Positions 8,068 to 16,225 are shown, numbered from the stretch's first letter. The stretch: DNA of 63,594 nt from Bryobacterales bacterium (GCA_003166865.1 PMUP01000053.1:37150-100743); one strand, 5' to 3'. Notes: generated by a model not told the origin, from the letters alone. Program-made: numbers and translations.

Positions 8068-9144
8068 ATGAAAGCCGTGGAGCGACACGATCCGCCGCAT
8101 GCCGCGCAAGAACAGCCCGCCGGGACCGCCCTGACCTGGGTGAGCCTGAAAGACGACGAGCTTCTCCAAAAGCGCATCTGCGATCTCGGTGTGCGCATTC
8201 CCGGCAGCGAGCTGGAAGGCCGCGTGGCGCAGCTCTACGATGAACTTGCGGCGCGCGGGTTGGCGTTTCGCCCCGCGTGTTACCTCGGTGATGAGTGGTT
8301 CTCGCCCGCCGGCGTGCCCGACATCGCGATTCCGTTCTACCTTGCGCATCCGAGGCTCAGGACGCTGGAAGTCCACCAAATGCTGCAGGTGGAAGGCGGC
8401 ACGCCCGAATGGTGCCAGCAATTGCTCCGGCACGAGAGCGGACATGCCATCGATCATGCCTATCGCTTCTCCTCGCGCGACGATTGGCGCGCGGTATTTG
8501 GCAGCCCCGAAACCGAGTACACTCCTGAAACCTATCAGCCGCGTCCCTACAGCAAGGGCTTTGTGCGCAACCTGCCGAACTGGTACGCGCAGGCGCACCC
8601 CGATGAAGACTTCGCCGAGACGTTCGCGGTCTGGCTCTCGTTGACGCCCGAGGAATGGCGCGAGCAGTATCGCGGATGGAAGGCGCTGGACAAGCTCGAA
8701 CTTGTGCATTGTTTGATGGAGGAAGCCAGGAACAATCCGCCGAAGGTGAAGCGCGGGCGCCGCATCTATGAGGCCAGCCGGCTGCGGAAAACGCTCGCGC
8801 GATACTACACCGAACGCCGCAAGCTCTACGCCGAGGACTTCCCCGACTTCTACGACGCCGATCTGCGCGTTATATTCGGAAGTGGTGAGCCGAATGGAGA
8901 ATCGGCCGCAAAGGTCATGCGCAGCAATCGCTCGGCGCTGGTCGGGTCGATTGTCCGTTGGACCGGACAGCACAAATACACGGTGGACATGTTAGTGCGC
9001 AAGTTGATCGAGCGCTGCAAAGAGCTAAAGCTCACGACTCCGCCGCCGCTCGGGCGCGAGCGTGTCTCGTTTGAACTGGCCGCGTATCTATCGGCGATGA
9101 TCACCAATCATCTGCATACGGGCCGGTTCAAGAGGTCGGTTTAA
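8068..9144 (+). CDS. Putative zinc metallopeptidase (HExxHxxxH)
   Basis: A 358-residue cytoplasmic protein without a signal peptide. Residues 121-130 read RHESGHAIDH, a zincin HExxH with a further His four residues on. DEDFAETFAVWL at 179-190 offers a later acidic ligand, a layout found in putative zinc-binding peptidases often encoded beside ATP-grasp genes. The C-terminal third is basic (VKRGRRIYEASR). It sits 1 bp after the GNAT-like gene and 2 bp before the ATP-grasp gene. Peptidase activity is predicted from the motif; the substrate is unknown. Confidence 0.84.
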   Translation: MKAVERHDPPHAAQEQPAGTALTWVSLKDDELLQKRICDLGVRIPGSELEGRVAQLYDELAARGLAFRPACYLGDEWFSPAGVPDIAIPFYLAHPRLRTLEVHQMLQVEGGTPEWCQQLLRHESGHAIDHAYRFSSRDDWRAVFGSPETEYTPETYQPRPYSKGFVRNLPNWYAQAHPDEDFAETFAVWLSLTPEEWREQYRGWKALDKLELVHCLMEEARNNPPKVKRGRRIYEASRLRKTLARYYTERRKLYAEDFPDFYDADLRVIFGSGEPNGESAAKVMRSNRSALVGSIVRWTGQHKYTVDMLVRKLIERCKELKLTTPPPLGRERVSFELAAYLSAMITNHLHTGRFKRSV

Positions 9145-9146
9145 CC

Positions 9147-10151
9147 GTGAAGATCTTGGTGCTCTTCGATATCGCGTATCGTATTGCGGCTGCCGCTGGC
9201 ACGTTCTCTCCACAAGCGCTCAAAGAAGAAGAGGACAAGCCTACCGAGGCCGACGTGCTGGCTTGTCTGCAACGCCTGGGGCACGAAGTGGAGACACTGG
9301 CGATCTTCGACGACGTGCTGTGCATGGTGGAAAAGTTGAAGAACTTCGCGCCAGAGGTGGTTTTCAATCTCACAGAATCCTTTCATTCCAGCCGGGCTCA
9401 CGAGCCGAATATTCCCGCGCTGCTCGAGCTGATGCGCGTGAAGTACACGGGCGCGCGTCCGGACGGCCTGATGCTTTGTAAGGATAAAGCCCTCGCCAAG
9501 AAGGTGTTGGCGTACCATCGCGTGCGCGTTCCGCATTTCGTCATCTCCACCGAGCTTCGTCCGTTGAAGCGTCTGCGCCGCTTCATCTACCCCGCCTTCG
9601 TGAAGCCGGTGGGTGAAGAATCGTCCGACGGCATCGCCAAGGCTTCCTTCGCCAAGAGCGAGGAAGAAGCGCTCGAGCGCGCGCGCTTCATTCACGAAAA
9701 GTTTCATTGTGACGCGCTGATCGAGGAATACATCGAAGGTCGTGAGCTGTATTTGAGCGTGATGGGCAATCGCAAGCTCAGCGTATTCCCTCCGCGAGAA
9801 ATCTTCTTCCACGATGTCCCGGAAGACATGCCCAAATTCGCCACCTTCAAGGCTAAATGGGACGACACCTACCGCAAGAAGTGGGGCATTCAAAACGGGC
9901 CCGCGAATGAGCTTCCCGCGGGTGTGCAGGAAAAACTCGCGCGGCTGGCGCGGAAGGTGTATCGCGTCCTGAAGATTACCGGCTTCGGCAGAGTCGACGT
10001 GCGTCTCACGCAAGCCGGCGAAGTTGTGGTGATCGAGGCCAACCCGAATCCTGCGCTGGACTGTGAAGGCGACTTCGCGCAAGCCGCGGGCGCCGCCGGG
10101 CTGCCCTACGATGTGCTGATCCAGAAAATCCTGGACACGGCCGGCGCGTAA
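9147..10151 (+). CDS. ATP-grasp ligase related to D-alanine-D-alanine ligase
   Basis: A 334-residue enzyme with a GTG start 2 bp after the previous stop. N-terminal D-Ala-D-Ala-ligase-like domain (EVVFNLTESFH near residue 70-80, KYTGARPDGLMLCKDKALAKK near 96-116), ATP-binding core (FVKPVGEESSDGI near 152; ALIEEYIEGREL near 191) and metal site (VVVIEANPNPAL near 295). It should ligate a carboxylate to an amine through an acyl-phosphate. Because it is locked into an operon with a peptidase and a GNAT-like protein, a role in making a peptide or modified amino acid is more likely than cell-wall D-Ala-D-Ala. Last gene before a terminator at 10314-10350. Confidence 0.87.
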   Translation: MKILVLFDIAYRIAAAAGTFSPQALKEEEDKPTEADVLACLQRLGHEVETLAIFDDVLCMVEKLKNFAPEVVFNLTESFHSSRAHEPNIPALLELMRVKYTGARPDGLMLCKDKALAKKVLAYHRVRVPHFVISTELRPLKRLRRFIYPAFVKPVGEESSDGIAKASFAKSEEEALERARFIHEKFHCDALIEEYIEGRELYLSVMGNRKLSVFPPREIFFHDVPEDMPKFATFKAKWDDTYRKKWGIQNGPANELPAGVQEKLARLARKVYRVLKITGFGRVDVRLTQAGEVVVIEANPNPALDCEGDFAQAAGAAGLPYDVLIQKILDTAGA

Positions 10152-10233
10152 ATAAGGCGAATTTCCGCCCTACGTAGTACCAAGTTCTCACTATTCCTTT
10201 TCCACTCCGCCAACCGATCTCTATTGACTAGAC

Positions 10234-10292
10234 GAGCAGCCGTTGACTTGACTCGGCTACTGGTGCCGGGCTCGTGATGTCAGCGGCTGCTC
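10234..10292. repeat. Imperfect inverted repeat / possible structured RNA
   Basis: Arms GAGCAGCCG at 10234-10242 and CGGCTGCTC at 10284-10292 pair perfectly. Pairing continues inward with mismatches (TGACTT against ATGTCA), and an outer CTATTGA/TCAATAG pair adds support. It lies between the ATP-grasp stop and the terminator, so it could be a 3'-UTR structure or a small insertion remnant. Confidence 0.5.
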
Positions 10293-10313
10293 AATAGCGT
10301 CTTGTGTCCTTTC

Positions 10314-10350
10314 GAGGGGACGGTTACCTTGGCTGTCCCCTCACTTTTTT
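10314..10350 (+). terminator. Rho-independent terminator of the GNAT-peptidase-ATP-grasp operon
   Basis: Stem GAGGGGAC (10314-10321) pairs with GTCCCCTC (10335-10342) across a 13-nt loop and is followed by ACTTTTTT. Correct orientation for the operon ending at 10151. Confidence 0.78.
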
Positions 10351-10399
10351 CCCGCCTTGCGTTTCCGCCTAAACGCCGCTGTCCGTCTAAAATGGTTTC

Positions 10400-11380
10400 T
10401 TGCGGCCCTTCGTTCCCTTCTTCCGGAATCCTCACCTGCTCACCATCGCCGGCAACTACTGGCGCAGGAAGCTGGACCAGCAGCGCTTCCCGGTGGAGAC
10501 GAAGCTATACGACACCGAGCCGGGCGTCCAAGTTCGGGTGCAATATCAGGCGCCGGAAGGCGTGCCGGTCGCGCATCTGATTCTGGTTCACGGTCTGGAA
10601 GGGTCGAGTGAGGCCGGTTATGCGCGCAGCCTGGCGCAGGCCGCACTGGAGGCTGGTTGCGCCGTTCATCGATTCAACATGCGCAGTTGCGGCGGCACGG
10701 AGCACCTGAGCGGCCGAACCCTGTACCACTCCGGCCAGACGTCCGACCTGCTCGCGGTCATCCACCGGCTCGCCGGCAGCGCACCGGTGTTTCTGGCGGG
10801 CTTTTCCCTGGGCGGAAATGTGGTGTTGAAGCTGGCCGGAGAGCTGGGCGAGTCCGCCTCGGATCTGATCGCTGGCGTGATGGCGATTTCCACGCCCATC
10901 GATTTAGCGGCCTGCGTCCGCGAGCTCGACAAGCCATCCAACCGCATCTATGCCAGACGGTTTGTCACGCGCCTGAAGGAGCGCGTGCGCGCGAAAGAGC
11001 GGCTCACTCCCGGCCTGTTCGACCTCGGCGGGCTCGATCAGGTGCGGGACATCTACGGTTTCGATGACCGCTTTACGGCCCAAGCCTTCGGCTTCGGTAG
11101 CGCCGACAATTACTACGCCACGCAATCGGCCAACCAGTTCCTGGAACGGATCCGCGTGCCCACCCTCGTCGTACAAGCCAAGGATGATCCGTTGATCCCG
11201 TTCGCTGTCTACGATCACCCCGCCTTTTCCAATAATCCCAACCTGCGCCTGCTGGCCACCGAGCATGGGGGCCATCTCGGATTCATCTCGAAGACCAGGC
11301 CTCGCTTCTGGTTGGACCAAGTTCTCGTAAACTGGGTATTGGAAGTACGGAACAAGGTCCCGGCCGGTTTCGTCCCTTAA
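10400..11380 (+). CDS. YheT-like alpha/beta hydrolase
   Basis: A 326-residue hydrolase. The TTG at 10400 is the first possible start, since an in-frame TAA lies at 10388; the N-terminus FFRNPHLLTIAGNYW matches the family opening. The oxyanion segment is LILVHGLEGSS near residue 60, the nucleophile elbow is FLAGFSLGGN near 133 (Ser), the acid is in VQAKDDPLIPF near 255 and the His is in TEHGGHLGF near 288. The family covers esterases and lipases of unsettled substrate. It ends 4 bp before the next gene, so it may be co-transcribed with the permeases. Confidence 0.88.
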   Translation: MRPFVPFFRNPHLLTIAGNYWRRKLDQQRFPVETKLYDTEPGVQVRVQYQAPEGVPVAHLILVHGLEGSSEAGYARSLAQAALEAGCAVHRFNMRSCGGTEHLSGRTLYHSGQTSDLLAVIHRLAGSAPVFLAGFSLGGNVVLKLAGELGESASDLIAGVMAISTPIDLAACVRELDKPSNRIYARRFVTRLKERVRAKERLTPGLFDLGGLDQVRDIYGFDDRFTAQAFGFGSADNYYATQSANQFLERIRVPTLVVQAKDDPLIPFAVYDHPAFSNNPNLRLLATEHGGHLGFISKTRPRFWLDQVLVNWVLEVRNKVPAGFVP

Positions 11381-11384
11381 TAGA

Positions 11385-12635
11385 GTGGGGCATAGCTTAA
11401 GACAAACCGCGTCATTTCGCGAAGCGGCAGCCATAGCGGCGGATTCGTTGCGCACCAGCAAGCTGCGCAGCTTTCTTACTTTGCTCGGCATCATCCTCGC
11501 CACTACCACCTTGATCGCTGTGATGGCCATGATTCACGGCATGGATGTGTACATCGCCAACACGGTTACCAGCATGGGCTCCGATGGTTTTCGAGTCGTC
11601 AAGATTGCAATGCTCGGTAATTTCGATCCGAAGAAATTCCTGCAAATGCAGAAGAGGAATCCGGAGCTCAGCCCGGATGAATTCCAATACCTGAAGGATC
11701 ACGCCACGCTGGTCCAGGATTTTGGGATGAGCGCCGGCCGTAGCGTGAGCGTTTCCTTGGGATCGCAAACTTTAACCCAGATCTCTTTGAACGGAGGCAC
11801 CGCCAACTGGGCGGCGCTGGGCGACACCGAGATCGCGAACGGCCGTTACTTTACCGAGATTGAAGACCGGCATCGCTCCACGGTCGCCGTCATCGGCGCC
11901 GATGTGGAGTCTAACCTATTTGCGGACGCGGATCCCATCGGCAAGGAGATCAAGGTGGAGGGCCGGCCATTCATGGTTATTGGCGTCGCCAAAGCCAAGG
12001 GCAGCGTGTTCGGCCAGTCGCAGGATGGCTTCGTCGATATTCCTATCGGATCCTATTTTCAAATTTACGGTTCGCGAACCGGTATCCGCTATGCAGCGCG
12101 GGCTGTGGACCAGAAAGTGCTGGAGCAGGCCAAGGACGAAATGCGTATGCTGATTCGCGCGCGGCGGCATGAACAGCTGGGCTCGGACGACACCTTCTCC
12201 ATCCTCTCCTCGGACGCGCTGGTCAGCGCCTTTGACCAGCTCACCAACGCCATCGCCGCAACCGCGGTCGCCATCGTGTCCATCTTCATGGTGGTGGGCG
12301 GTGTGGTTATCATGAACATCATGCTGGCCGTGGTCAGCGAACGTACGCACGAGATCGGCATTCGCAAATCGGTGGGCGCGCGCCGCCAGGATATCCTCAA
12401 CCAGTTCCTGGTGGAATCATCGATGCTGGCAGGCATGGGTGGACTCATTGGAGTGGTGCTGGCCTGGATTGTCTCTACCTTAGTGCGAAACTTCACGGCG
12501 GTTCCCATGGAAGTTCCTGTTTCCGCGGTTCTGATCGGCGTGGGCCTTTCCACCGCCGTCGGCCTGTTTTTCGGAATCTATCCGGCGCAGCGCGCTTCTA
12601 AGCTAGATCCTATCGAGGCCTTGAGAGTGGAATGA
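11385..12635 (+). CDS. MacB-like ABC transporter permease (copy 1)
   Basis: A 416-residue membrane protein (GTG start 11385). It has one N-terminal transmembrane segment (FLTLLGIILATTTLIAVMAM), a large periplasmic MacB-PCD domain (about 70-270) and three C-terminal segments (VAIVSIFMVVGGVVIMNIM, MGGLIGVVLAWIVSTL, VLIGVGLSTAVGLFFGIYPA). The cytoplasmic loop EIGIRKSVGARRQDI is the usual ATPase contact. No ABC ATPase gene is next to it. It lies 32 bp before a second permease of the same build, suggesting a heterodimer. Confidence 0.9.
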   Translation: MGHSLRQTASFREAAAIAADSLRTSKLRSFLTLLGIILATTTLIAVMAMIHGMDVYIANTVTSMGSDGFRVVKIAMLGNFDPKKFLQMQKRNPELSPDEFQYLKDHATLVQDFGMSAGRSVSVSLGSQTLTQISLNGGTANWAALGDTEIANGRYFTEIEDRHRSTVAVIGADVESNLFADADPIGKEIKVEGRPFMVIGVAKAKGSVFGQSQDGFVDIPIGSYFQIYGSRTGIRYAARAVDQKVLEQAKDEMRMLIRARRHEQLGSDDTFSILSSDALVSAFDQLTNAIAATAVAIVSIFMVVGGVVIMNIMLAVVSERTHEIGIRKSVGARRQDILNQFLVESSMLAGMGGLIGVVLAWIVSTLVRNFTAVPMEVPVSAVLIGVGLSTAVGLFFGIYPAQRASKLDPIEALRVE

Positions 12636-12667
12636 GGCTCTGAGAGTGGAATGATGACGGTGGCAAC

Positions 12668-13915
12668 ATGACCTGGGTGGAATTGAGTTCGGCGATCGGC
12701 CTGGCGCTGGCCACCGTGCGCGAGCACAAGATGCGCTCGTTTCTCACCGTGCTGGGCGTGATCATAGGCACCGGGACCATCATCGGCGTCGGCTCCATCA
12801 TCGCGGGCCTGGATGGCGCCGTCACAGGTGTTCTGCGCAGCTTTGGCACCAATACCGCAATGATCTTCAAAGCTCCAATCGCCTTTCACCGGCTCACCTC
12901 CGAAGAGATCCGGCGCAAGCCGATCACCTATGACGATGGCGTGGCGATCGCGGCTCGCTGTCCGTCGGTGCAGGCCGTGAGCCCGTATTTGATCCCGAAT
13001 ACACCCGGAAGCGGGCCGCAGATCAACATCGCGCGCTACAAGGGAAACGAGCTGTACAACGCCGATGTCGCGGGCACGGAAGAATCTTATGCAGAGAGCG
13101 GCCAGGCCGAGATTCAGGAGGGGCGTTTCTTCACCAACGTCGAAAACCAGCACCACATGCCTGTGGCCGTGGTCGGCGCCGACGTCCCGCGCGCGCTAAT
13201 GAACGGCGAAGATCCAATCGGCAAGTGGATCGACGTCAATGGCCATAAGTTCGAGATCATCGGGGTCATGAAGCAGCCTGGCGCGTCTTTTCCCGGTCAG
13301 GATGACATCCGCGTCATGCTGCCGTACTTCAGCATGCACAAGCTGTTCCCCGCGTCTAAGGAAAACTTGCTGGTGATCATCGCCAAGCCCGGACGCCTGG
13401 CTGCGGCCGTCGATGAAGCCACGGTCGTGTTGCGCATCCAGCGACACGATCCGCCCAACAAACCGGACGATTTCTCCATCTCCACTTCCGATCAGTTAGT
13501 GGAGCAATTCCACAGCATCACGGCGATGGTCGCACTGGTGATGGTAGTGATGAGTTCCGTCGGACTGTTGGTGGGTGGCATCGGTGTGATGAACATCATG
13601 CTGGTTTCGGTGACCGAGCGCACGCGTGAAATTGGAGTCCGCAAGGCCATCGGCGCGAAGCGTGCAGACATTGTGCTGCAGTTCCTCACCGAAGCCGTGG
13701 TGCTGACCGGTTTGGGCGGACTGATCGGGATGTCACTCGGTTGGCTGGTATCGTTTGCCTGCCGCATGGTGTATCCGGCGCTGCCGACCGCCGTGCCCTG
13801 GTGGGCGGCGGTGTTGGGCGTGGTGGTGTCGGTGGCTATTGGGCTGTTCTTTGGAATCTGGCCCGCCAACAAAGCCGCGGGGCTCGACCCAGTGGTTGCC
13901 CTGCGCTACGAATAG
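12668..13915 (+). CDS. MacB-like ABC transporter permease (copy 2)
   Basis: A 415-residue paralogue of the preceding gene with the same layout: N-terminal membrane segment (FLTVLGVIIGTGTIIGVGSI), periplasmic domain, then three membrane segments, and the loop EIGVRKAIGAKRADI. It ends in PVVALRYE, typical of the family. With copy 1 it likely forms the two transmembrane halves of an export or mechanotransmission complex. The ATPase and any adaptor protein must be encoded elsewhere. Confidence 0.9.
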   Translation: MTWVELSSAIGLALATVREHKMRSFLTVLGVIIGTGTIIGVGSIIAGLDGAVTGVLRSFGTNTAMIFKAPIAFHRLTSEEIRRKPITYDDGVAIAARCPSVQAVSPYLIPNTPGSGPQINIARYKGNELYNADVAGTEESYAESGQAEIQEGRFFTNVENQHHMPVAVVGADVPRALMNGEDPIGKWIDVNGHKFEIIGVMKQPGASFPGQDDIRVMLPYFSMHKLFPASKENLLVIIAKPGRLAAAVDEATVVLRIQRHDPPNKPDDFSISTSDQLVEQFHSITAMVALVMVVMSSVGLLVGGIGVMNIMLVSVTERTREIGVRKAIGAKRADIVLQFLTEAVVLTGLGGLIGMSLGWLVSFACRMVYPALPTAVPWWAAVLGVVVSVAIGLFFGIWPANKAAGLDPVVALRYE

Positions 13916-13922
13916 GACGTGT

Positions 13923-13968
13923 GGCGCACGCACTCTTGCGTGCCGCGTTCACACTCGCGTGGAACGCC
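13923..13968. repeat. Double-hairpin dispersed-type repeat
   Basis: Two adjacent hairpins: GCACGC-ACTCTT-GCGTGC (13926-13943), then GCGTTC...GAACGC (13945-13967) with an inner CAC/GTG pair. This paired-hairpin form, with ACTCTT and ACACTC-like loops, recalls intergenic repeats found many times in Solibacter-type genomes. Only one copy is seen here, so the family assignment rests on memory of form, not on counting. Confidence 0.5.
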
Positions 13969-13981
13969 AGCTTTCGGTGAT

Positions 13982-14152
13982 TCAGTGCGTGCGGCGCGAG
14001 GGTTTCGCTTTGCGAAGTGTTCGCTTGGGCTCCGGCGCTGGGTTTAGCGGACGGTTGCAATGCAGGCAGCGCATCATATCCGATCGCGTCGACAAATGGC
14101 ACGACCGGCAGTAGATTTGAGGCAGCGAAACTGTCGTAAGACCGGGTAGCAT
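13982..14152 (-). CDS. Small zinc-ribbon protein (56 residues)
   Basis: An ORF too short for usual cut-offs. It starts MLPGLTTVSLPQIY and carries two knuckles, CRSC near residue 15 and CLHC near residue 29, giving a four-Cys zinc site, followed by a basic tail (KRTLRKAKPSRRTH). AAGG lies 6 nt before the ATG, and a 7-bp hairpin (14160-14182) covers the ribosome site. It is divergent from the isomerase gene. The paired CxxC motifs plus RBS make it credible; function unknown. Confidence 0.55.
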   Translation of the reverse strand: MLPGLTTVSLPQIYCRSCHLSTRSDMMRCLHCNRPLNPAPEPKRTLRKAKPSRRTH

Positions 14153-14159
14153 ATTTACC

Positions 14160-14182
14160 TTATGCCAGTACTATCGGCATAA
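14160..14182 (-). promoter_or_regulatory. Hairpin overlapping the ribosome site of the zinc-ribbon gene
   Basis: Perfect inverted repeat TTATGCC / GGCATAA with a 9-nt loop, directly preceding and partly including the AAGG ribosome site. A second stem (TGGCG/CGCCA) lies just upstream in the same leader. Such a layout could control translation. I could not match it to a known riboswitch class. Confidence 0.42.
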
Positions 14183-14250
14183 CCCGGTTTTCCTTTAGGC
14201 TGGCGACCCCCTCCGCCACGCCGCAATGCGATGATGGTTCAGTCTACTGT

Positions 14251-15243
14251 ATGGATGCAAACGCACCGGCCTCCGTCTGGCTTGAAGCCGCCCGAAAGGC
14301 CATGCAAATCGAAGCCGACGCTGTAATTCGAGCTTCGCGGCGTCTGGACGGTAATCTGAGCTGCGCGGTGGAATTGATCCTGGCGCACCCCAGTAAAGTG
14401 GTGGTCACGGGCCTGGGCAAGTCCGGCCACGTCGCGCGCAAGATCGTCGCCACCCTGTGCAGCACTGGAACCCCGGCCGTGTTTCTGCACGCCGCGGAAG
14501 CCTCCCATGGCGACCTTGGCCTCTACTTGCCGGGCGACCCCACTCTGATGGTCTCGAAAAGCGGCAACTCGTTTGAGCTGCTCCAGCTCATCCCGTTTTT
14601 GCGCGAGCTGCCGTCGCCCCGAATTGGAATCGTTGGGAATGCGTCTTCACCGCTGGCCGCCGAGATGGACGTGGTATTGGACGCCTCGGTGGAGCGCGAG
14701 GCCGATCCGGACAATCTCGCGCCCACGGCGAGCTCCACGGTAGCGCTCACGCTCGGCCACGCGTTGGCGGTCGCGTTGATACGCGCGCGCAACTTCAGCG
14801 CCGAAGATTTCGAACGCTATCATCCTGGAGGCCATCTGGGCCGCAGTTTGCGGCTCACGGTTCGCGAAGTGATGCACGGCCGTGAGGAGATCGCGTGGGC
14901 CCATCCCGAGGATTCGCTCAAGCAAGTGGTGATCGCCATGACGCACTACCCGCACGGCGCGGCCTGCATCATTGACTCCGCGCAGCATTTGTGTGGGCTG
15001 ATTACCGATGGCGACGTGCGCCGCGCGCTGCAAGCTCACGATGACATTCGCGGCCTGCGTGCATCGGCCGTCATGACCGTGAATCCCGCCACCATAGATC
15101 CTGACGTGCGTTTGCAAGAAGCGCTGCGGCTGATGGAAGATCGCCCTTCGCAGATCTCGGTGCTGCCCGTGGTGGATCGATCGAGCGGCGCGTGTCTCGG
15201 GCTGCTGCGGCTGCACGACATCTATCGGGGCGTGCGGCTGTAA
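14251..15243 (+). CDS. kdsD: Arabinose-5-phosphate isomerase, KpsF/GutQ family
   Basis: A 330-residue enzyme converting ribulose-5-phosphate to arabinose-5-phosphate, the first step to KDO for lipopolysaccharide. N-terminal SIS domain (VVVTGLGKSGHVARKI near residue 50, GTPAVFLHAAEASHGDLG near 72-89, SKSGNSFELL near 97) and two C-terminal CBS domains (VREVMHGREEI from about 207; VMTVNPATID from about 272). Full family length. Its presence implies a KDO-containing outer membrane. Confidence 0.95.
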   Translation: MDANAPASVWLEAARKAMQIEADAVIRASRRLDGNLSCAVELILAHPSKVVVTGLGKSGHVARKIVATLCSTGTPAVFLHAAEASHGDLGLYLPGDPTLMVSKSGNSFELLQLIPFLRELPSPRIGIVGNASSPLAAEMDVVLDASVEREADPDNLAPTASSTVALTLGHALAVALIRARNFSAEDFERYHPGGHLGRSLRLTVREVMHGREEIAWAHPEDSLKQVVIAMTHYPHGAACIIDSAQHLCGLITDGDVRRALQAHDDIRGLRASAVMTVNPATIDPDVRLQEALRLMEDRPSQISVLPVVDRSSGACLGLLRLHDIYRGVRL

Positions 15244-15301
15244 ACAAATTGACCCGGTTCGCCGCCGTTCCGTACAATGGTTCCGGTAGCCGGAAACGAG
15301 T

Positions 15302-15376
15302 GCGGGGTTGGCCTAGCGGTCGGGCGTCAGCCTTCCAAGCTGATTTACACGGGTTCGATTCCCGTACCCCGCTCCA
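15302..15376 (+). tRNA. tRNA-Gly(TCC)
   Basis: Complete cloverleaf: acceptor GCGGGGT/ACCCCGC, anticodon stem GTCAG closed over loop CTTCCAA with anticodon TCC, T-arm ACGGGTTCGATTCCCGT, and an encoded CCA at 15374-15376. Confidence 0.95.
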
Positions 15377-15533
15377 GGCCCGCATAAGCTCGACTCGATC
15401 CTGACGATCCCCGGTCTAAGTCTTGGACTGGAGAGTTGCGGATAAGAGGAAACAATTGTCTGGCGGAGCCGTCGTAGTATTGATGAGGAAATCGCTGTGA
15501 ACCCACGATCGTCCATGATTCGAAGGGGAATCC

Positions 15534-15953
15534 ATGCCCGAACTGGATACTAGCGGTTTTCACTCCATCATCGAACTCCTGGATCGGTTTCTCAGCAAAC
15601 CGCTTCCGGAACGCTGGGGCAAATGGAAGCTCGACCGGGTCAGGCGGGCCATCTACTATGATGGGCCACACGACTATTGGTTCCCGCTGGCACAAACGAA
15701 CAACTCCGCCGAAGTTCTAGACTGGATCGTGCAACTTCACGACAAGAGCTGGGCCTCGCCGGAAGACATCGGCAATTTGGTCGCGGCATTGGACGACATC
15801 TTCGACTTGCAGAACAACATTTGCGGGTGCGGGATTGACCATCGTTTCGACGCCAAGGAGCACGTAGCGAAGCTTTTCAGTACGCCGGGTAAGCTAACCG
15901 AGATAGAAGAAGCCGACCCCGCCACAGTGATACAACCACGCCCGGCTAACTAA
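15534..15953 (+). CDS. Hypothetical protein (139 residues)
   Basis: I do not recognise this protein. It is soluble and acidic, with many Trp and aromatic residues in the first half (WGKWKLDRVRRAIYYDGPHD, YWFPLAQTNN) and a Cys pair in NNICGCGIDHRF. A GGGGAA ribosome site lies 5 nt before the ATG. It sits between tRNA-Gly and the remains of an integrase beside the split tRNA-Thr, so it may be a survivor of an older insertion. Confidence 0.6.
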   Translation: MPELDTSGFHSIIELLDRFLSKPLPERWGKWKLDRVRRAIYYDGPHDYWFPLAQTNNSAEVLDWIVQLHDKSWASPEDIGNLVAALDDIFDLQNNICGCGIDHRFDAKEHVAKLFSTPGKLTEIEEADPATVIQPRPAN

Positions 15954-15974
15954 AATCGTGCGCAAGGCCGCCCG

Positions 15975-16035
15975 CTTGATATCATGGAACACGTGAGTTC
16001 CGTGAGCGCAAGCCGATGCGAGGGATGCGTTGCAG
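15975..16035 (+). pseudogene. Decayed 3' end of a tyrosine integrase
   Basis: This stretch resembles the end of the intact integrase gene near 31867-31955. The first 23 bases agree except at one position (the part coding LDIMGHVS); then, after a deletion, gGCGCAAGC...GGGATGC...TG.AG agrees again. In both places the integrase end is followed within about 80 bp by a 5' half of tRNA-Thr. It marks an earlier integration by a related element. Confidence 0.65.
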
Positions 16036-16054
16036 TGGCGGCAATTCCTGATAA

Positions 16055-16099
16055 GCTGGCGTAGCTCAGTTGGTAGAGCATCTGATTTGTAATCAGAGG
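16055..16099 (+). pseudogene. tRNA-Thr(TGT) 5' half A (attL)
   Basis: Begins GCTGGCGTAGCTCAG and reads through the D-arm and the anticodon stem-loop (TCTGA TTTGTAA TCAGA GG). It then departs from tRNA sequence (AAATCCGTTTGCC), with no T-arm or acceptor 3' strand. The missing 3' part is at 44826-44870. The common core TTTGTAATCAGAGG covers 16086-16099. Confidence 0.9.
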
Positions 16100-16225
16100 A
16101 AATCCGTTTGCCAACCTTGTTCTCTGTTGCTCTGCGCTTACTAAGGCATCTTTACTTTCAGCCCATTAGCAGACATTCCAATTACGCAGTATTGCTCACC
16201 CTTGGCAACACTTTTGAACAGTGTT

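Noticed and set aside
8035-8973. Long minus-strand frame (312 residues) opposite the metallopeptidase
   Set aside because: High-GC shadow of a well-supported gene; no family motif and no ribosome site.
9141-10082. Long minus-strand frame (313 residues) opposite the ATP-grasp gene
   Set aside because: Antisense shadow; the plus strand shows clear ATP-grasp motifs.
14153-14235. Possible c-di-GMP (GEMM) or other known riboswitch upstream of the zinc-ribbon gene
   Set aside because: The hairpins are real, but the conserved GEMM core bases are not there and no other known class fits, so it is listed only as a structured leader.
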